Assembly (NCBI RefSeq): GCF_038594605.1
Contig: NZ_JBCFZM010000002.1
Coordinates: 310,001 to 374,000 of the forward strand
Reading direction: 5' to 3'
Origin: Alteriqipengyuania bathyomarina_B
Lineage (GTDB): Bacteria; Pseudomonadota; Alphaproteobacteria; Sphingomonadales; Sphingomonadaceae
DNA: 64,000 nucleotides
Below the pieces are notes generated by a model. The model made no database searches, was not told the origin of the DNA, and saw only the letters and a list, made by a program, of their open reading frames with translations. Of this stretch, positions 50,821-59,048 are shown in pieces. Every line of letters begins with the position of its first letter. The stretch's first letter is position 1. Position numbers and translations under genes: made by a program.

Positions 50821-51252
50821 TTACTGCAATTTCCGTGCCATCCCGGCTTCGGCCGATGCATGTTGATCGTGGGCGATCACCACCAGCGTCTCGGGAAAGC
50901 GCGAAGTCTCGACCAGCAGGCGCGCTTCCTTCCCCGTCCGCTCGATCTCGGCGAGCAGCGTCGTGGCCTCGTCCACGGCATGCGCCGCACGGCCCGGCTC
51001 GTGGCGCACGATGACCGTTGCAATCTCGCCCTGCGCAAGCTCGCGGGTCGCCAGCCAGCGGGTCAGATCGGCATCGCCGCCCTGGCGGAATACCGCCATC
51101 GGCTGGCCCAACGCCAGTTCGATCGGATCGGGCGCATCTTGCGGCGCGGTATCCGCCGCACCTTCGCGATGCGCGGCAGCGACCACCACGAACAGGATCA
51201 GCGCCAGATCCGCGAGCGCCGTCTGCCAGCCGGAGAAACCACGGATGCTCAC
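50821..51252 (-). CDS. ExbD/MotB-like protein without peptidoglycan-binding domain
   Basis: The 143-residue product has one membrane helix with Asp15 (TALADLALILFVVVA), matching the proton-carrying Asp of MotB and ExbD. The rest resembles the ExbD/TolR periplasmic fold, with TVIVRHEPGRAAHAVDEATTLLAEIE. No OmpA domain is present, unlike the true MotB at 60.9 kb. It starts with a GTG that overlaps the MotA/ExbB-like stop by four bases (GTGA). It is a second, stator-like pair inside the flagellar cluster; function unknown. Confidence 0.6.
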   Translation of the reverse strand: MSIRGFSGWQTALADLALILFVVVAAAHREGAADTAPQDAPDPIELALGQPMAVFRQGGDADLTRWLATRELAQGEIATVIVRHEPGRAAHAVDEATTLLAEIERTGKEARLLVETSRFPETLVVIAHDQHASAEAGMARKLQ

Positions 51253-51947
51253 GAGGCTCTGCGCAGGCCGGATACAGACTGAGGCATTGCCGCAGCCCGG
51301 GGCATGGTCCGCCGCACGGCCTGCTCAAGCCAGTCGATGACCGCCTGCCGGTCGCGCTCTTCACGTTCGGAGCGACGCTCGATCGCGGCGGCCAGCGGCC
51401 CGAACAGGAAGTTCGCCGCGGCAATACCATAAAGGGTAGTGACGACCGCCATGGCGATCGCGCCGGTCATGCCGACCTCGCTGGCAGCGGAGGTCTCGCT
51501 CCCGCCCGGCATCGTGCCCAGCGCAACCAGCGTTCCCGCGAGGCCCAGCACGGGCGCAAGCTCCGCCGCATGCGCGAGCACGTGCATCGCCGTGCGTGCG
51601 GCCTCGATCCGCTGGCGCCGGTGGCTTTCGTGATCGGCATGCAGCTGTTCGAGCGAGCGGCGCGTGGCGAGCGTATCGGCAAGCGAGTCGAGATCCGCGT
51701 CACCCGAACGGACCGGCTCGGCACGCAGGATGCCCTGTTTGCGGATCTCGCCGATCTGTTTCGCCAGTTCGGCCTTCGCCTGCGCAGGATCGAAGGCAGG
51801 CCGCGCCAGCGCACAGACCTTCCCGACCGCCAGCCGCGCCTGTGCGAAGCCGCATCGCAGCAGGGTCGCGAGCAGCGTCCCGCCCAGCACGATGCCGAGC
51901 GCGATCGGGTCCAGCCACTGGTCGATCAGGGTCGCGAGATTTTCCAC
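51249..51947 (-). CDS. MotA/TolQ/ExbB-family proton channel protein
   Basis: The 232-residue form has three or four membrane helices and a cytoplasmic loop. The C-terminal part holds ELAPVLGLAGTLVALGTM and VVTTLYGIAAANFLFGPLA, the MotA/TolQ/ExbB core. The start is uncertain: GTG at 51947 gives a conserved N-terminus, while ATG at 52058 would add 37 residues rich in Arg. It is paired with the downstream ExbD/MotB-like gene. The true motA lies at 60.0 kb on the other strand. Confidence 0.65.
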   Translation of the reverse strand: MENLATLIDQWLDPIALGIVLGGTLLATLLRCGFAQARLAVGKVCALARPAFDPAQAKAELAKQIGEIRKQGILRAEPVRSGDADLDSLADTLATRRSLEQLHADHESHRRQRIEAARTAMHVLAHAAELAPVLGLAGTLVALGTMPGGSETSAASEVGMTGAIAMAVVTTLYGIAAANFLFGPLAAAIERRSEREERDRQAVIDWLEQAVRRTMPRAAAMPQSVSGLRRAS

Positions 51948-52068
51948 GGAGCATAGAACGACCGCGCACCGGCGCTTTTTCAGCGCGGCGCCGATTTTTT
52001 GCCGCCGACCGGCAAGCGCTTGCCGCCCTCCCTCGCAGATCCAGCGATTCCGCGCCATTCACGCAAAC

Positions 52069-52084
52069 TGGCACGCCCTTTGCT
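52069..52084 (+). promoter_or_regulatory. Sigma-54 (RpoN) promoter of the flgB operon
   Basis: TGGCACGCCCTTTGCT matches the -24/-12 consensus TGGCACG-N4-TTGCW at all conserved positions. The GG and GC doublets are 10 bases apart, as required. It lies 51 bp before the flgB start, on the plus strand, so the rod/hook operon should be sigma-54 dependent and need an enhancer-binding protein. Confidence 0.85.
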
Positions 52085-52135
52085 TAGATACCGGCGAACA
52101 CGAAACGCCCACCGAACCCAGGCGGAGTTGATGCA

Positions 52136-52483
52136 ATGAGCGAAGGCCTTTTCGGCATACATGGAGCGGCACTGGAAGTGCGTGCGCAGCGCATGGCGGT
52201 GCTCGGCTCCAACATCGCGAACGCGGGCACCCCCGGTTACAAGGCGCGAGACATCGATTTCGGCGCCGCGCTGCAGGCACGCCTTGCGGGCAACGATACC
52301 GATAGCGCGGCAAGCCGTGCGACCGTCTATCGCATTCCCACCATGGCCAGCCTCGACGGCAACACCGTGGAGATGGGGACCGAACAGGCCGCCTTCGCGG
52401 AGAACGCGGTCGCCTATACCGCCACGCTCGGTTTCCTGAGCGGCCGGGTCGACACCATCAAACGCTCGCTGAGGGGCGAATAG
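52136..52483 (+). CDS. flgB: Flagellar rod protein FlgB
   Basis: The 115-residue proximal rod protein begins with the axial SEGLFGIHGAALEVRAQRM-like helix and includes VLGSNIANAGTPGYKARDIDF, the conserved flagella_bb_rod motif. It is the first gene of the flgBCDEFGHIJKL-motAB block, 51 bp after the sigma-54 promoter. flgC follows after 1 bp. Confidence 0.94.
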   Translation: MSEGLFGIHGAALEVRAQRMAVLGSNIANAGTPGYKARDIDFGAALQARLAGNDTDSAASRATVYRIPTMASLDGNTVEMGTEQAAFAENAVAYTATLGFLSGRVDTIKRSLRGE

Positions 52484-52484
52484 G

Positions 52485-52901
52485 ATGCCGGGAAACGCAA
52501 ACGCCCCCATGACCATGTTCGAAATGGGCTATCGCGCGATGTCCGCGCAGATGGTCCGGATGAACACCGCCGCGTCCAATCTCGCCAATGCAGGCACGGT
52601 CGCGGGCAGCGCCGACGAAGCCTATCGCCCGATGCGCACGGTGTTTGCCGAACAGCTCGACCAGGCAAGCGGCATGAGCACGGTTCGCGTGGACCAGGTC
52701 GTGCGCGCCGATGTCGCGCCCACGCGCCGCCACGATCCCGGCAACCCGCTCGCCGATGAAAATGGCGATGTGTGGGAAGCTCCGGTCGATGAGAATGCCG
52801 AGATGATCGAGATGCTGGAGGCCTCGCGCCAGTACAGCAACATGATCGAGGCGATGTCCACCGCCAAGCAGCTGATGCTCGAAACGATGAGGATGAAATG
52901 A
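52485..52901 (+). CDS. flgC: Flagellar rod protein FlgC
   Basis: The 138-residue proximal rod protein has the N-terminal RMNTAASNLANAGTVAGS motif and ends with MIEAMSTAKQLMLETMRMK, the rod C-terminal helix. The start overlaps the flgB region boundary by a single intervening base; its stop overlaps flgD by four bases. Confidence 0.93.
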   Translation: MPGNANAPMTMFEMGYRAMSAQMVRMNTAASNLANAGTVAGSADEAYRPMRTVFAEQLDQASGMSTVRVDQVVRADVAPTRRHDPGNPLADENGDVWEAPVDENAEMIEMLEASRQYSNMIEAMSTAKQLMLETMRMK

Positions 52902-53203
52902 CCCTAAGCGTGAACCCTTATACCGGGGCGGCTTCCGCCACGTCCGCGACGCCCACGCAGGGGCGCGGGATGGACGAGCTGGGGCAGGCCGATTTCCTGC
53001 GCCTGCTGACCGTCCAGGTGGCGCAGCAGGACCCGTTCGAGCCGGTCGATAACAAGGAGATGCTGGCGCAGATGGCGCAGTTCTCCTCGCTCGCGGGCAC
53101 CGCCGAAACCAACGAGACGCTGGGCAAGATCGTCGACAAGCTCGACGCGCTGATCGCTGCCCAATCGGCTGCGGGCGCCAGCCCGGCCGCCAACGACCTT
53201 TAA
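52898..53203 (+). CDS. flgD: Flagellar hook-capping protein FlgD, short form
   Basis: The 101-residue product contains the N-terminal capping domain only: FLRLLTVQVAQQDPFEPVDNKEMLAQMAQFSSLAGTAE. Typical FlgD is over 200 residues and has a C-terminal Tudor/Ig-like part, which is absent here. The frame closes normally and is followed 17 bp later by flgE, so this is not an obvious frameshift. The cap can only be made of this short form unless the rest is elsewhere. Confidence 0.88.
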   Translation: MTLSVNPYTGAASATSATPTQGRGMDELGQADFLRLLTVQVAQQDPFEPVDNKEMLAQMAQFSSLAGTAETNETLGKIVDKLDALIAAQSAAGASPAANDL

Positions 53204-53219
53204 AGCAGGAGTCGCACCA

Positions 53220-54029
53220 ATGTCATTCTACACCTCGCTCAACGGCCTCAAGAACGCGCAGTCGTCGCTCGGCACCATCGCGCACAATATCGCCAACTCG
53301 GAAACCTACGGCTTCAAGCGCGGGCGCACCGAATTCTCCGAGATGGTCGCGGGATCGGCCAACGCCAATCCGCGCACGATCCAGGGCATCGGCGCCTCGG
53401 TCGAAGCGATTACGCAGAACTTCTCGCTCGGGCCGCTCGAACAGACCGGCGCGGCACTCGACCTGGCCGTTACGGGCGATGGGTTCTTCACCCTGTCGGG
53501 CGAGAACGGCGAGACGCTTTATACGCGGTCCGGTTCGTTCACGATCGACGAAAGCGGCGGCATCGTCGATTCCAATGGTAACGGCCTGCGGGTCTTCCCG
53601 GTCGATGCAACCGGTGCGCCGACGGGCACGACCCTGCAAACCCTGCAGATCCCGGCGCAAAACGCGGCAGGCGCGGCTTATGCGGGCGTCGCCGTCGGCA
53701 AGGACGGTGTGGTGAGCGCATCCTATGCAGATGGCTCGGTCGAGCCGATCGGAATGGTCGCCCTCGCTTCCTTCATGGCGCCCAATGGCCTCAAGCCGGT
53801 GGGTTCGGCCAACTGGCAGAGCACCGGCTTCTCGGGCGAAGCGAGCTACGGCGAACCGGGCAATGGCCAGTACGGCGCGCTGCTTTCTGGTGCGCTCGAG
53901 CGCTCCAACGTCGACATCGCCGAGGAACTGGTCGGCCTGATTACCGCGCAGCGGAACTTCCAGGCCAACGCCAAGGCGATCGATACGGCGACGCAGATCT
54001 CGCAGACCGTCATCAACCTGCGGACCTGA
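53220..54029 (+). CDS. flgE: Flagellar hook protein FlgE, compact form
   Basis: The 269-residue protein begins MSFYTSLNGLKNAQSSLG with HNIANSETYGFKRGRTEF and ends TQISQTVINLRT, both typical of hook-type axial proteins. Its length is well below the ~400 residues of E. coli FlgE, implying a reduced outer domain. Assignment to flgE rather than flgF is from position in the operon and the MSFYTSLNGL start. Confidence 0.82.
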   Translation: MSFYTSLNGLKNAQSSLGTIAHNIANSETYGFKRGRTEFSEMVAGSANANPRTIQGIGASVEAITQNFSLGPLEQTGAALDLAVTGDGFFTLSGENGETLYTRSGSFTIDESGGIVDSNGNGLRVFPVDATGAPTGTTLQTLQIPAQNAAGAAYAGVAVGKDGVVSASYADGSVEPIGMVALASFMAPNGLKPVGSANWQSTGFSGEASYGEPGNGQYGALLSGALERSNVDIAEELVGLITAQRNFQANAKAIDTATQISQTVINLRT

Positions 54030-54034
54030 TAGAA

Positions 54035-54775
54035 ATGGACCGCCTCATCTATACTGCGCTTTCGGGGATGCAGGCCTCGATGGACCGGCAGCGCGCGATC
54101 GCCAGCAACATGGCGAACACGAACACGCTGGGCTTTCGGGCCGAGCTGATCGAGCAGCGCGCAATGACCGTCGAGGGCCACCCGAACGAAGCGCGCGCGA
54201 TGCAGGTCGCGCGTGTCACGGGCGCGGATATGCGGGGCGGCGAAATCATGGAAACGGGCCGCGAACTCGATATCGCCATGGCGACCAATTCGCTCATGGC
54301 AGTGCAGGCGGGCAATGGCGACGAAGCCTATACCCGCCGCGGAGACTTGTCGCTGTCAGCCACCGGGCTGCTGGTGACAGGGGACGGCCACCCGGTGTTG
54401 GGGGACACGGGACCGATTACGGTCCCACCGGGTGGCCGTATCTCCATTTCCGACGATGGAACCGTAACCCGCAGCGATCCCGACGCGCCCGAAGCGCCGC
54501 CCGCCGAAATAGGCCGGATCAAGCTGGCGAGCTGGGAAGGCTCGCCCGTCGCGAAGGGGCTGGACGGGCTGTTCCGCGTGGAGGGCGGCGGCATCCTGCC
54601 GACCGATGCCGAAGCGCGGGTACAGACCGGCGCGCTTGAACAATCCAACGTCAAACCCACCGAAGTGCTGGTCGCCATGATCGAGGAGCAGCGGCTTTAC
54701 GCCATGCGCTCCAAGATGGTCGCGACCGCCCGCGAGCTCGACCAGAGCGGCGCGCAACTGATGCGCCTCAGCTAG
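54035..54775 (+). CDS. flgF: Flagellar basal-body rod protein FlgF
   Basis: The 246-residue axial protein starts with MDRLIYTALSGMQASMDRQR and contains ASNMANTNTLGFRAEL, then the flg_bbr C-terminal LEQSNVKPTEVLVAMIEEQR. It is a distal rod component. flgE ends 5 bp upstream and flgG begins 15 bp downstream. Confidence 0.92.
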   Translation: MDRLIYTALSGMQASMDRQRAIASNMANTNTLGFRAELIEQRAMTVEGHPNEARAMQVARVTGADMRGGEIMETGRELDIAMATNSLMAVQAGNGDEAYTRRGDLSLSATGLLVTGDGHPVLGDTGPITVPPGGRISISDDGTVTRSDPDAPEAPPAEIGRIKLASWEGSPVAKGLDGLFRVEGGGILPTDAEARVQTGALEQSNVKPTEVLVAMIEEQRLYAMRSKMVATARELDQSGAQLMRLS

Positions 54776-54790
54776 TCCAAGGATCACGAT

Positions 54791-55579
54791 ATGCCCACCT
54801 CAGCACTCCAGGTCGCCCGCACCGGGCTCGAAGCCCAGGACGCCCGCATGCGGGTGATCGCCAACAACCTGGCGAACGTCGGCACCACCGGTTTCAAGCG
54901 CGACCGCGCCAACTTCGCGACGCTGGCCTATCAGGACACGCGCGTTGCCGGGCAGCGTTCGTCGGGCGAAACCGCCTATGCCACCGGCCTGAACCTGGGC
55001 ACCGGCGTAGCGGTGCAGTCGACCAGCCAGATCATGACGGCGGGCACGCTCGACACCACCGGCAACGCCTTCGACCTCGCGCTCGACGGCGATGGCTTCT
55101 TCCAGATTGCCCTGCCCGGCGGCCGCACGGGCTACACCCGCGCAGGCAACTTCACGCGCTCCGCCGAAGGCCAGCTGGTCACCCAGCAGGGCTTTGCCGT
55201 GCAGCCCGAGATCACCGTGCCCGAAGGCGCAACGGCGATCGCGATTGCACCCGACGGGACCGTTTCCGCCTCGATCAATGGCGAGAGCGACCCGACCGAG
55301 CTGGGCCAGATCCAGATCGCGCGCTTCACGAATCCGGCGGGTCTGCAGGCGATTGGTGACAACTTCCTTGCCGAAACCGCCGCCAGCGGTGCCGCCGAGC
55401 TGGGCGTCGCCGGCGAAGGTGGGCGCGGCAATGTGCGCCAGGGCATGCTCGAAGGATCGAACGTCAACATCGTGGAAGAACTGGTTGCCATGATCGAGGC
55501 GCAGCGCGCCTACGAAATCAGCTCCAAGATGGTCTCCGCCGTCGACGAGATGCTGCGCAACGCGAACCAGACCCTGTGA
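54791..55579 (+). CDS. flgG: Flagellar basal-body rod protein FlgG
   Basis: The 262-residue distal rod protein has MRVIANNLANVGTTGFKRDRANF, TGLNLGTGVAVQSTSQIMTAGTLDTTGNAFDLAL and the C-terminal LEGSNVNIVEELVAMIEAQRAYEISSKM. This is the standard FlgG pattern and length. Confidence 0.95.
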   Translation: MPTSALQVARTGLEAQDARMRVIANNLANVGTTGFKRDRANFATLAYQDTRVAGQRSSGETAYATGLNLGTGVAVQSTSQIMTAGTLDTTGNAFDLALDGDGFFQIALPGGRTGYTRAGNFTRSAEGQLVTQQGFAVQPEITVPEGATAIAIAPDGTVSASINGESDPTELGQIQIARFTNPAGLQAIGDNFLAETAASGAAELGVAGEGGRGNVRQGMLEGSNVNIVEELVAMIEAQRAYEISSKMVSAVDEMLRNANQTL

Positions 55580-55590
55580 GGCAGATTACT

Positions 55591-56250
55591 ATGAGCCCCC
55601 GCATCCTCCTCGTCGCGCCCGTCGCGCTCTCGCTCGCCGCATGTGGCGGCGCCACGCGGCCCGCAGGCTTCACCGCCACGTTGCCGCCTCTTCCCGAGCC
55701 GACCTATGTCGTGCCGCCGTCGACCGATGGCGCGATCTATCAGGCAAGCCAGGGGTACACGCCCCTCTATAATGGCAATCGCGCCGCACAGGTGGGCGAC
55801 CTCGTCACCATCGTGCTGGTCGAGCGGACGACGACCAGCAAGGCGACCAGCGGCAAGACCAGCCGCGATGGCAGTGCCGGGCTCGACCTGCCCGACTTCA
55901 TTCCGATCGACAATTCGGACCTCAGTGCATCGGCCAGCTCGTCCTTCAACGGATCGGGCACCGCCTCGCAGACCTCGGTCCTGCGCGGCGACCTGACGGT
56001 CACCATCGCGGAGGTCCGCCCGAACGGCACGGCTTTCGTGCGCGGCGAAAAGGTCATGCACTTCAGCCAGGGCGAGGAGTGGGTGCAGGTTTCGGGCATC
56101 ATCCGCCTGTCCGACGTCGATCAGGACAACCGCATCTCGTCGATCCGCGTCGCCGATGCGCGCATTTCGTACAGCGGCAAGGGCGCGGTGCAGCAGGCAG
56201 GCAAGCCCGGCTGGCTGTCGCGCTTCTTCGCCGCAGTGTCGCCCTTCTGA
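55591..56250 (+). CDS. flgH: Flagellar L-ring protein FlgH
   Basis: The 219-residue outer-membrane lipoprotein has a lipobox (SLAAC, Cys18) and L-ring features LYNGNRAAQVGDLVTIVLVERTTTSKAT and VSGIIRLSDVDQDNRISS. It forms the L ring around the rod. The ATG at 55591 follows GAGGCAG; an upstream GTG at 55576 that overlaps the flgG stop is less likely. Confidence 0.93.
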   Translation: MSPRILLVAPVALSLAACGGATRPAGFTATLPPLPEPTYVVPPSTDGAIYQASQGYTPLYNGNRAAQVGDLVTIVLVERTTTSKATSGKTSRDGSAGLDLPDFIPIDNSDLSASASSSFNGSGTASQTSVLRGDLTVTIAEVRPNGTAFVRGEKVMHFSQGEEWVQVSGIIRLSDVDQDNRISSIRVADARISYSGKGAVQQAGKPGWLSRFFAAVSPF

Positions 56251-56265
56251 TCCGGAGCGAAAACC

Positions 56266-57375
56266 ATGATCCGCATCTTCACCCTGATCGCCACATGCCT
56301 CGCCGCAATCGTCTCGCTGGCCCTGCCCTCGATGGCATCGGCCGAGCGCGTGCGCGACATCGGCCAGTTCCAGTCGGTCCGCTCCAACCAGCTGACCGGC
56401 TACGGCATCGTCGTCGGCCTCGACGGGACGGGCGACGACAATTTCGCCTATGCGACGCAGGCGATGCGCGGCGTGTCGGGCCGCTTCGGCCTGCAGCTGC
56501 CGCCTGGCGTCAATCCGGCGCTGAAGAACGCGGCGGCCGTGCTCATCACTGCAGAACTGCCGGCCTTCGCCAAGCCCGGCCAGCGGATCGATATCACCGT
56601 ATCGACCATCGGCAAGGCCAAGTCCTTGCGCGGTGGGGCGCTGATCCTCTCCCCGCTCTACGGCGCGGATGGCGAAGTCTACGCGATGGCGCAGGGCAAC
56701 CTGACCGTCGGCGGTCTCGGCATTTCGGCCAATGACGGATCGAAGCTGACCGTCAACGTGCCGACCGTGGGCCGCATCTCCGACGGGGCCAGCGTGGAAC
56801 GCGCGGTGAGCACCAATTTCGACTTCACCGAAGTGCTGCGCTGGAACATGTTCCAGGCCGACTTCCTGACGGTCGCGCGCGTCCGCGATGCCATCAACGG
56901 GCGTTTTCCCGGCATGGCGCGGATCGAGGATGCGGTGACGCTCGCGCTTGCGCTGCCGCCGGGTGCCGATACCCGCGCGACGATCATGGCCGAGATCGAG
57001 ATGCTCGACGTCACGCCCGCCGAGCGCGCGGCAAAAGTCATCGTCAACAGCCGCACCGGCACGATCGTGATCTCCAGCGCCGTGCGCCTCGCGCCCGCCG
57101 CCGTCAGCCATGGCAGCCTGGTCGTGCGGATCGATGAGGATCCCACGATCGTGCAGCCCGCCCCCTTCTCGCGCGGACGCACTGCGCTAGAACCCGACAG
57201 CACGATCGATGCGCGCCAGAGCGGCGGCTACGTCACACCGCTGCCCGCGGGTGCGAACCTCGCCGACGTGGTCGATGCGCTCAACATGCTGGGCGCAAGC
57301 CCGGCGGACCTGGTCGCGATCCTCGAAGCGCTCAAGCAGGCAGGTTCGCTGACCGCCGAGGTGGTGATCATATGA
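56266..57375 (+). CDS. flgI: Flagellar P-ring protein FlgI
   Basis: The 369-residue periplasmic protein starts with a signal peptide (ALPSMASA) and contains RVRDIGQFQSVRSNQLTGYGIVVGLDGTGDD and ASVERAVSTNFDFTEVLRWNMFQADF, both typical of FlgI. It forms the P ring with help from FlgA. Its stop overlaps flgJ by four bases. Confidence 0.95.
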   Translation: MIRIFTLIATCLAAIVSLALPSMASAERVRDIGQFQSVRSNQLTGYGIVVGLDGTGDDNFAYATQAMRGVSGRFGLQLPPGVNPALKNAAAVLITAELPAFAKPGQRIDITVSTIGKAKSLRGGALILSPLYGADGEVYAMAQGNLTVGGLGISANDGSKLTVNVPTVGRISDGASVERAVSTNFDFTEVLRWNMFQADFLTVARVRDAINGRFPGMARIEDAVTLALALPPGADTRATIMAEIEMLDVTPAERAAKVIVNSRTGTIVISSAVRLAPAAVSHGSLVVRIDEDPTIVQPAPFSRGRTALEPDSTIDARQSGGYVTPLPAGANLADVVDALNMLGASPADLVAILEALKQAGSLTAEVVII

Positions 57376-57707
57376 CCCCCCTCGGCGCGCCCGATTTCTC
57401 GCTCGTCCGCCAGCCCACACCGCTGGACGGCAAGACTGCGAACGCAACCGACCAGCGCAGCGAACTGCGCGAGGCGGCGCAGCAATTCGAAGCGATCCTG
57501 CTGCGGCAGATGCTCTCCTCGTCGCCCGCCACCGATTTCGGCGGCAACGACCTGTTCGAAGGCAGCGACGAGACCTTCACCGAAATGCGCGACGAGCGCT
57601 TCGCGGACATCGCTGCGCAATCGGGCCAGCTGGGCTTCGCGGAATCGATCGAGCGTCAGCTCGCGCGCTTCCTGCCGGGCGAACAGACCGACGGAGCGAG
57701 CATCTAA
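57372..57707 (+). CDS. flgJ: Rod-binding protein FlgJ, N-terminal domain only
   Basis: The 111-residue product is the rod-binding domain of FlgJ (REAAQQFEAILLRQMLSSSP, then the C-terminal helix). The muramidase domain fused in E. coli FlgJ is missing; the separate SLT-type gene at 48507-49415 can supply it. Split FlgJ is known in several alphaproteobacteria. Its start overlaps flgI (ATGA), and flgK begins directly after its stop. Confidence 0.88.
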   Translation: MTPLGAPDFSLVRQPTPLDGKTANATDQRSELREAAQQFEAILLRQMLSSSPATDFGGNDLFEGSDETFTEMRDERFADIAAQSGQLGFAESIERQLARFLPGEQTDGASI

Positions 57708-59048
57708 ATGGCTTCCGACCTCCTCTCCATCGGCGCAAGCGGCGCCCGCGCGGCGCGCGGCGCGCTCGAAGTGACGGCGAACAATATCGCCAATGCTTCG
57801 ACCGACGGCTACGTGCGCCGCAGCGTCCGGATCGAGGAAGTATCTGGCGGCAGCATCGCGGGTCGCGGCAGTGACATCGCGGTCTCGGGCTCGCGCGTCG
57901 CCGAAGTGCGCCGCAACGCGGATTCGTTCCGCCAGGCAGAAATGCGCCGCACGCAGGCCGATCTGCAGCGCTCCAACGTGGAACTGGCGGGCCTCCAGAA
58001 TATCGAATCCGCGGTCGAGCAATCGGACATCTTCGGCTCGATCGTCGAGTTCGAAGCGAGTCTGCAACAGCTCGCAGGCGACCCGACCGACAGCGCACGC
58101 CGCGCCGCGGTGATCGCCGAAGCGGAAACGCTGGCAAGCAAGTTCAACATCACCGCCGGCAGCCTTACCTCGGTCGGCGACGGCCTGCGGTTCAATGCGG
58201 AAGCCGACGTCGGCAATCTGAACACCTACGGCGCGGAGCTTGCGCGGGTGAACCTGCGCCTTGCGCGGGCGGGCACCGGCAGCAACGATCAGGCCGCGCT
58301 GCTCGACCAGCGCGACAATCTGCTGGAGCGGATGAGCGCCTTCGCCAGCATTACCACCACCTTCGCGACCGACGGCACCGTCGCCGTTGGTGTCGGCTCC
58401 AACCCCCCAATACCCTTCGTCAACGGCGGTACTGCGGGCGTCATGAGTTCGGCCCTCGCGGCGGACGGTACATTGTCTTTTGCGATCAACGGGCAGGCGG
58501 TCACGCCGGGCTCGGGCAGTCTCACCGGCGCATCGCTCGCGCTGGGCGAGCTGGCCGATATGAGCGCGCGGCTCGATTCCGCAGCCCTCAGCATCGCGTC
58601 CACGATCAACGCCGCCCAGGCAAATGGCGTCGCGCTCGATGGATCGACCGGCCAGCCGATCTTCAGCGGAACCACCGCCAGCACGCTGACGGTCTCGATG
58701 ACGAGCGGCGCAGGGCTGGCCACGGCACCCGCAGGTTCGCCCGCGAACGAGCGCAATCAGCAGAACCTGCAGGACATGCGCGATGCGCTCGTGAGCGCCA
58801 ATCCGTCCGCCGAGGTCAATTCGATCCTGTTCGACGTGTCGAGCAAGGTCGCCGGGCGCACAGTGACGCAAGGCGCGCTCGAGACGATCGCCTCGTCCGC
58901 GCGGATCGCGCTGGAAGAACAGTCGGGCGTCGATCTCGACAACGAGGCAGCCAATCTCATCCGTTACCAGCAGGCGTTCCAGGCTTCGGGCCGCGCGATG
59001 CAGGTGGCGAGCGATATCTTCGACACTTTGCTGGGGATCGGCCGATGA
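57708..59048 (+). CDS. flgK: Flagellar hook-associated protein FlgK
   Basis: The 446-residue hook-filament junction protein has SGARAARGALEVTANNIANASTDGYVRR at the N-terminus and AANLIRYQQAFQASGRAMQVASDIFDTLLGI at the C-terminus. Both helical ends are conserved and the centre is shorter than in enteric FlgK. It starts with no gap after flgJ and overlaps flgL by four bases. Confidence 0.93.
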   Translation: MASDLLSIGASGARAARGALEVTANNIANASTDGYVRRSVRIEEVSGGSIAGRGSDIAVSGSRVAEVRRNADSFRQAEMRRTQADLQRSNVELAGLQNIESAVEQSDIFGSIVEFEASLQQLAGDPTDSARRAAVIAEAETLASKFNITAGSLTSVGDGLRFNAEADVGNLNTYGAELARVNLRLARAGTGSNDQAALLDQRDNLLERMSAFASITTTFATDGTVAVGVGSNPPIPFVNGGTAGVMSSALAADGTLSFAINGQAVTPGSGSLTGASLALGELADMSARLDSAALSIASTINAAQANGVALDGSTGQPIFSGTTASTLTVSMTSGAGLATAPAGSPANERNQQNLQDMRDALVSANPSAEVNSILFDVSSKVAGRTVTQGALETIASSARIALEEQSGVDLDNEAANLIRYQQAFQASGRAMQVASDIFDTLLGIGR

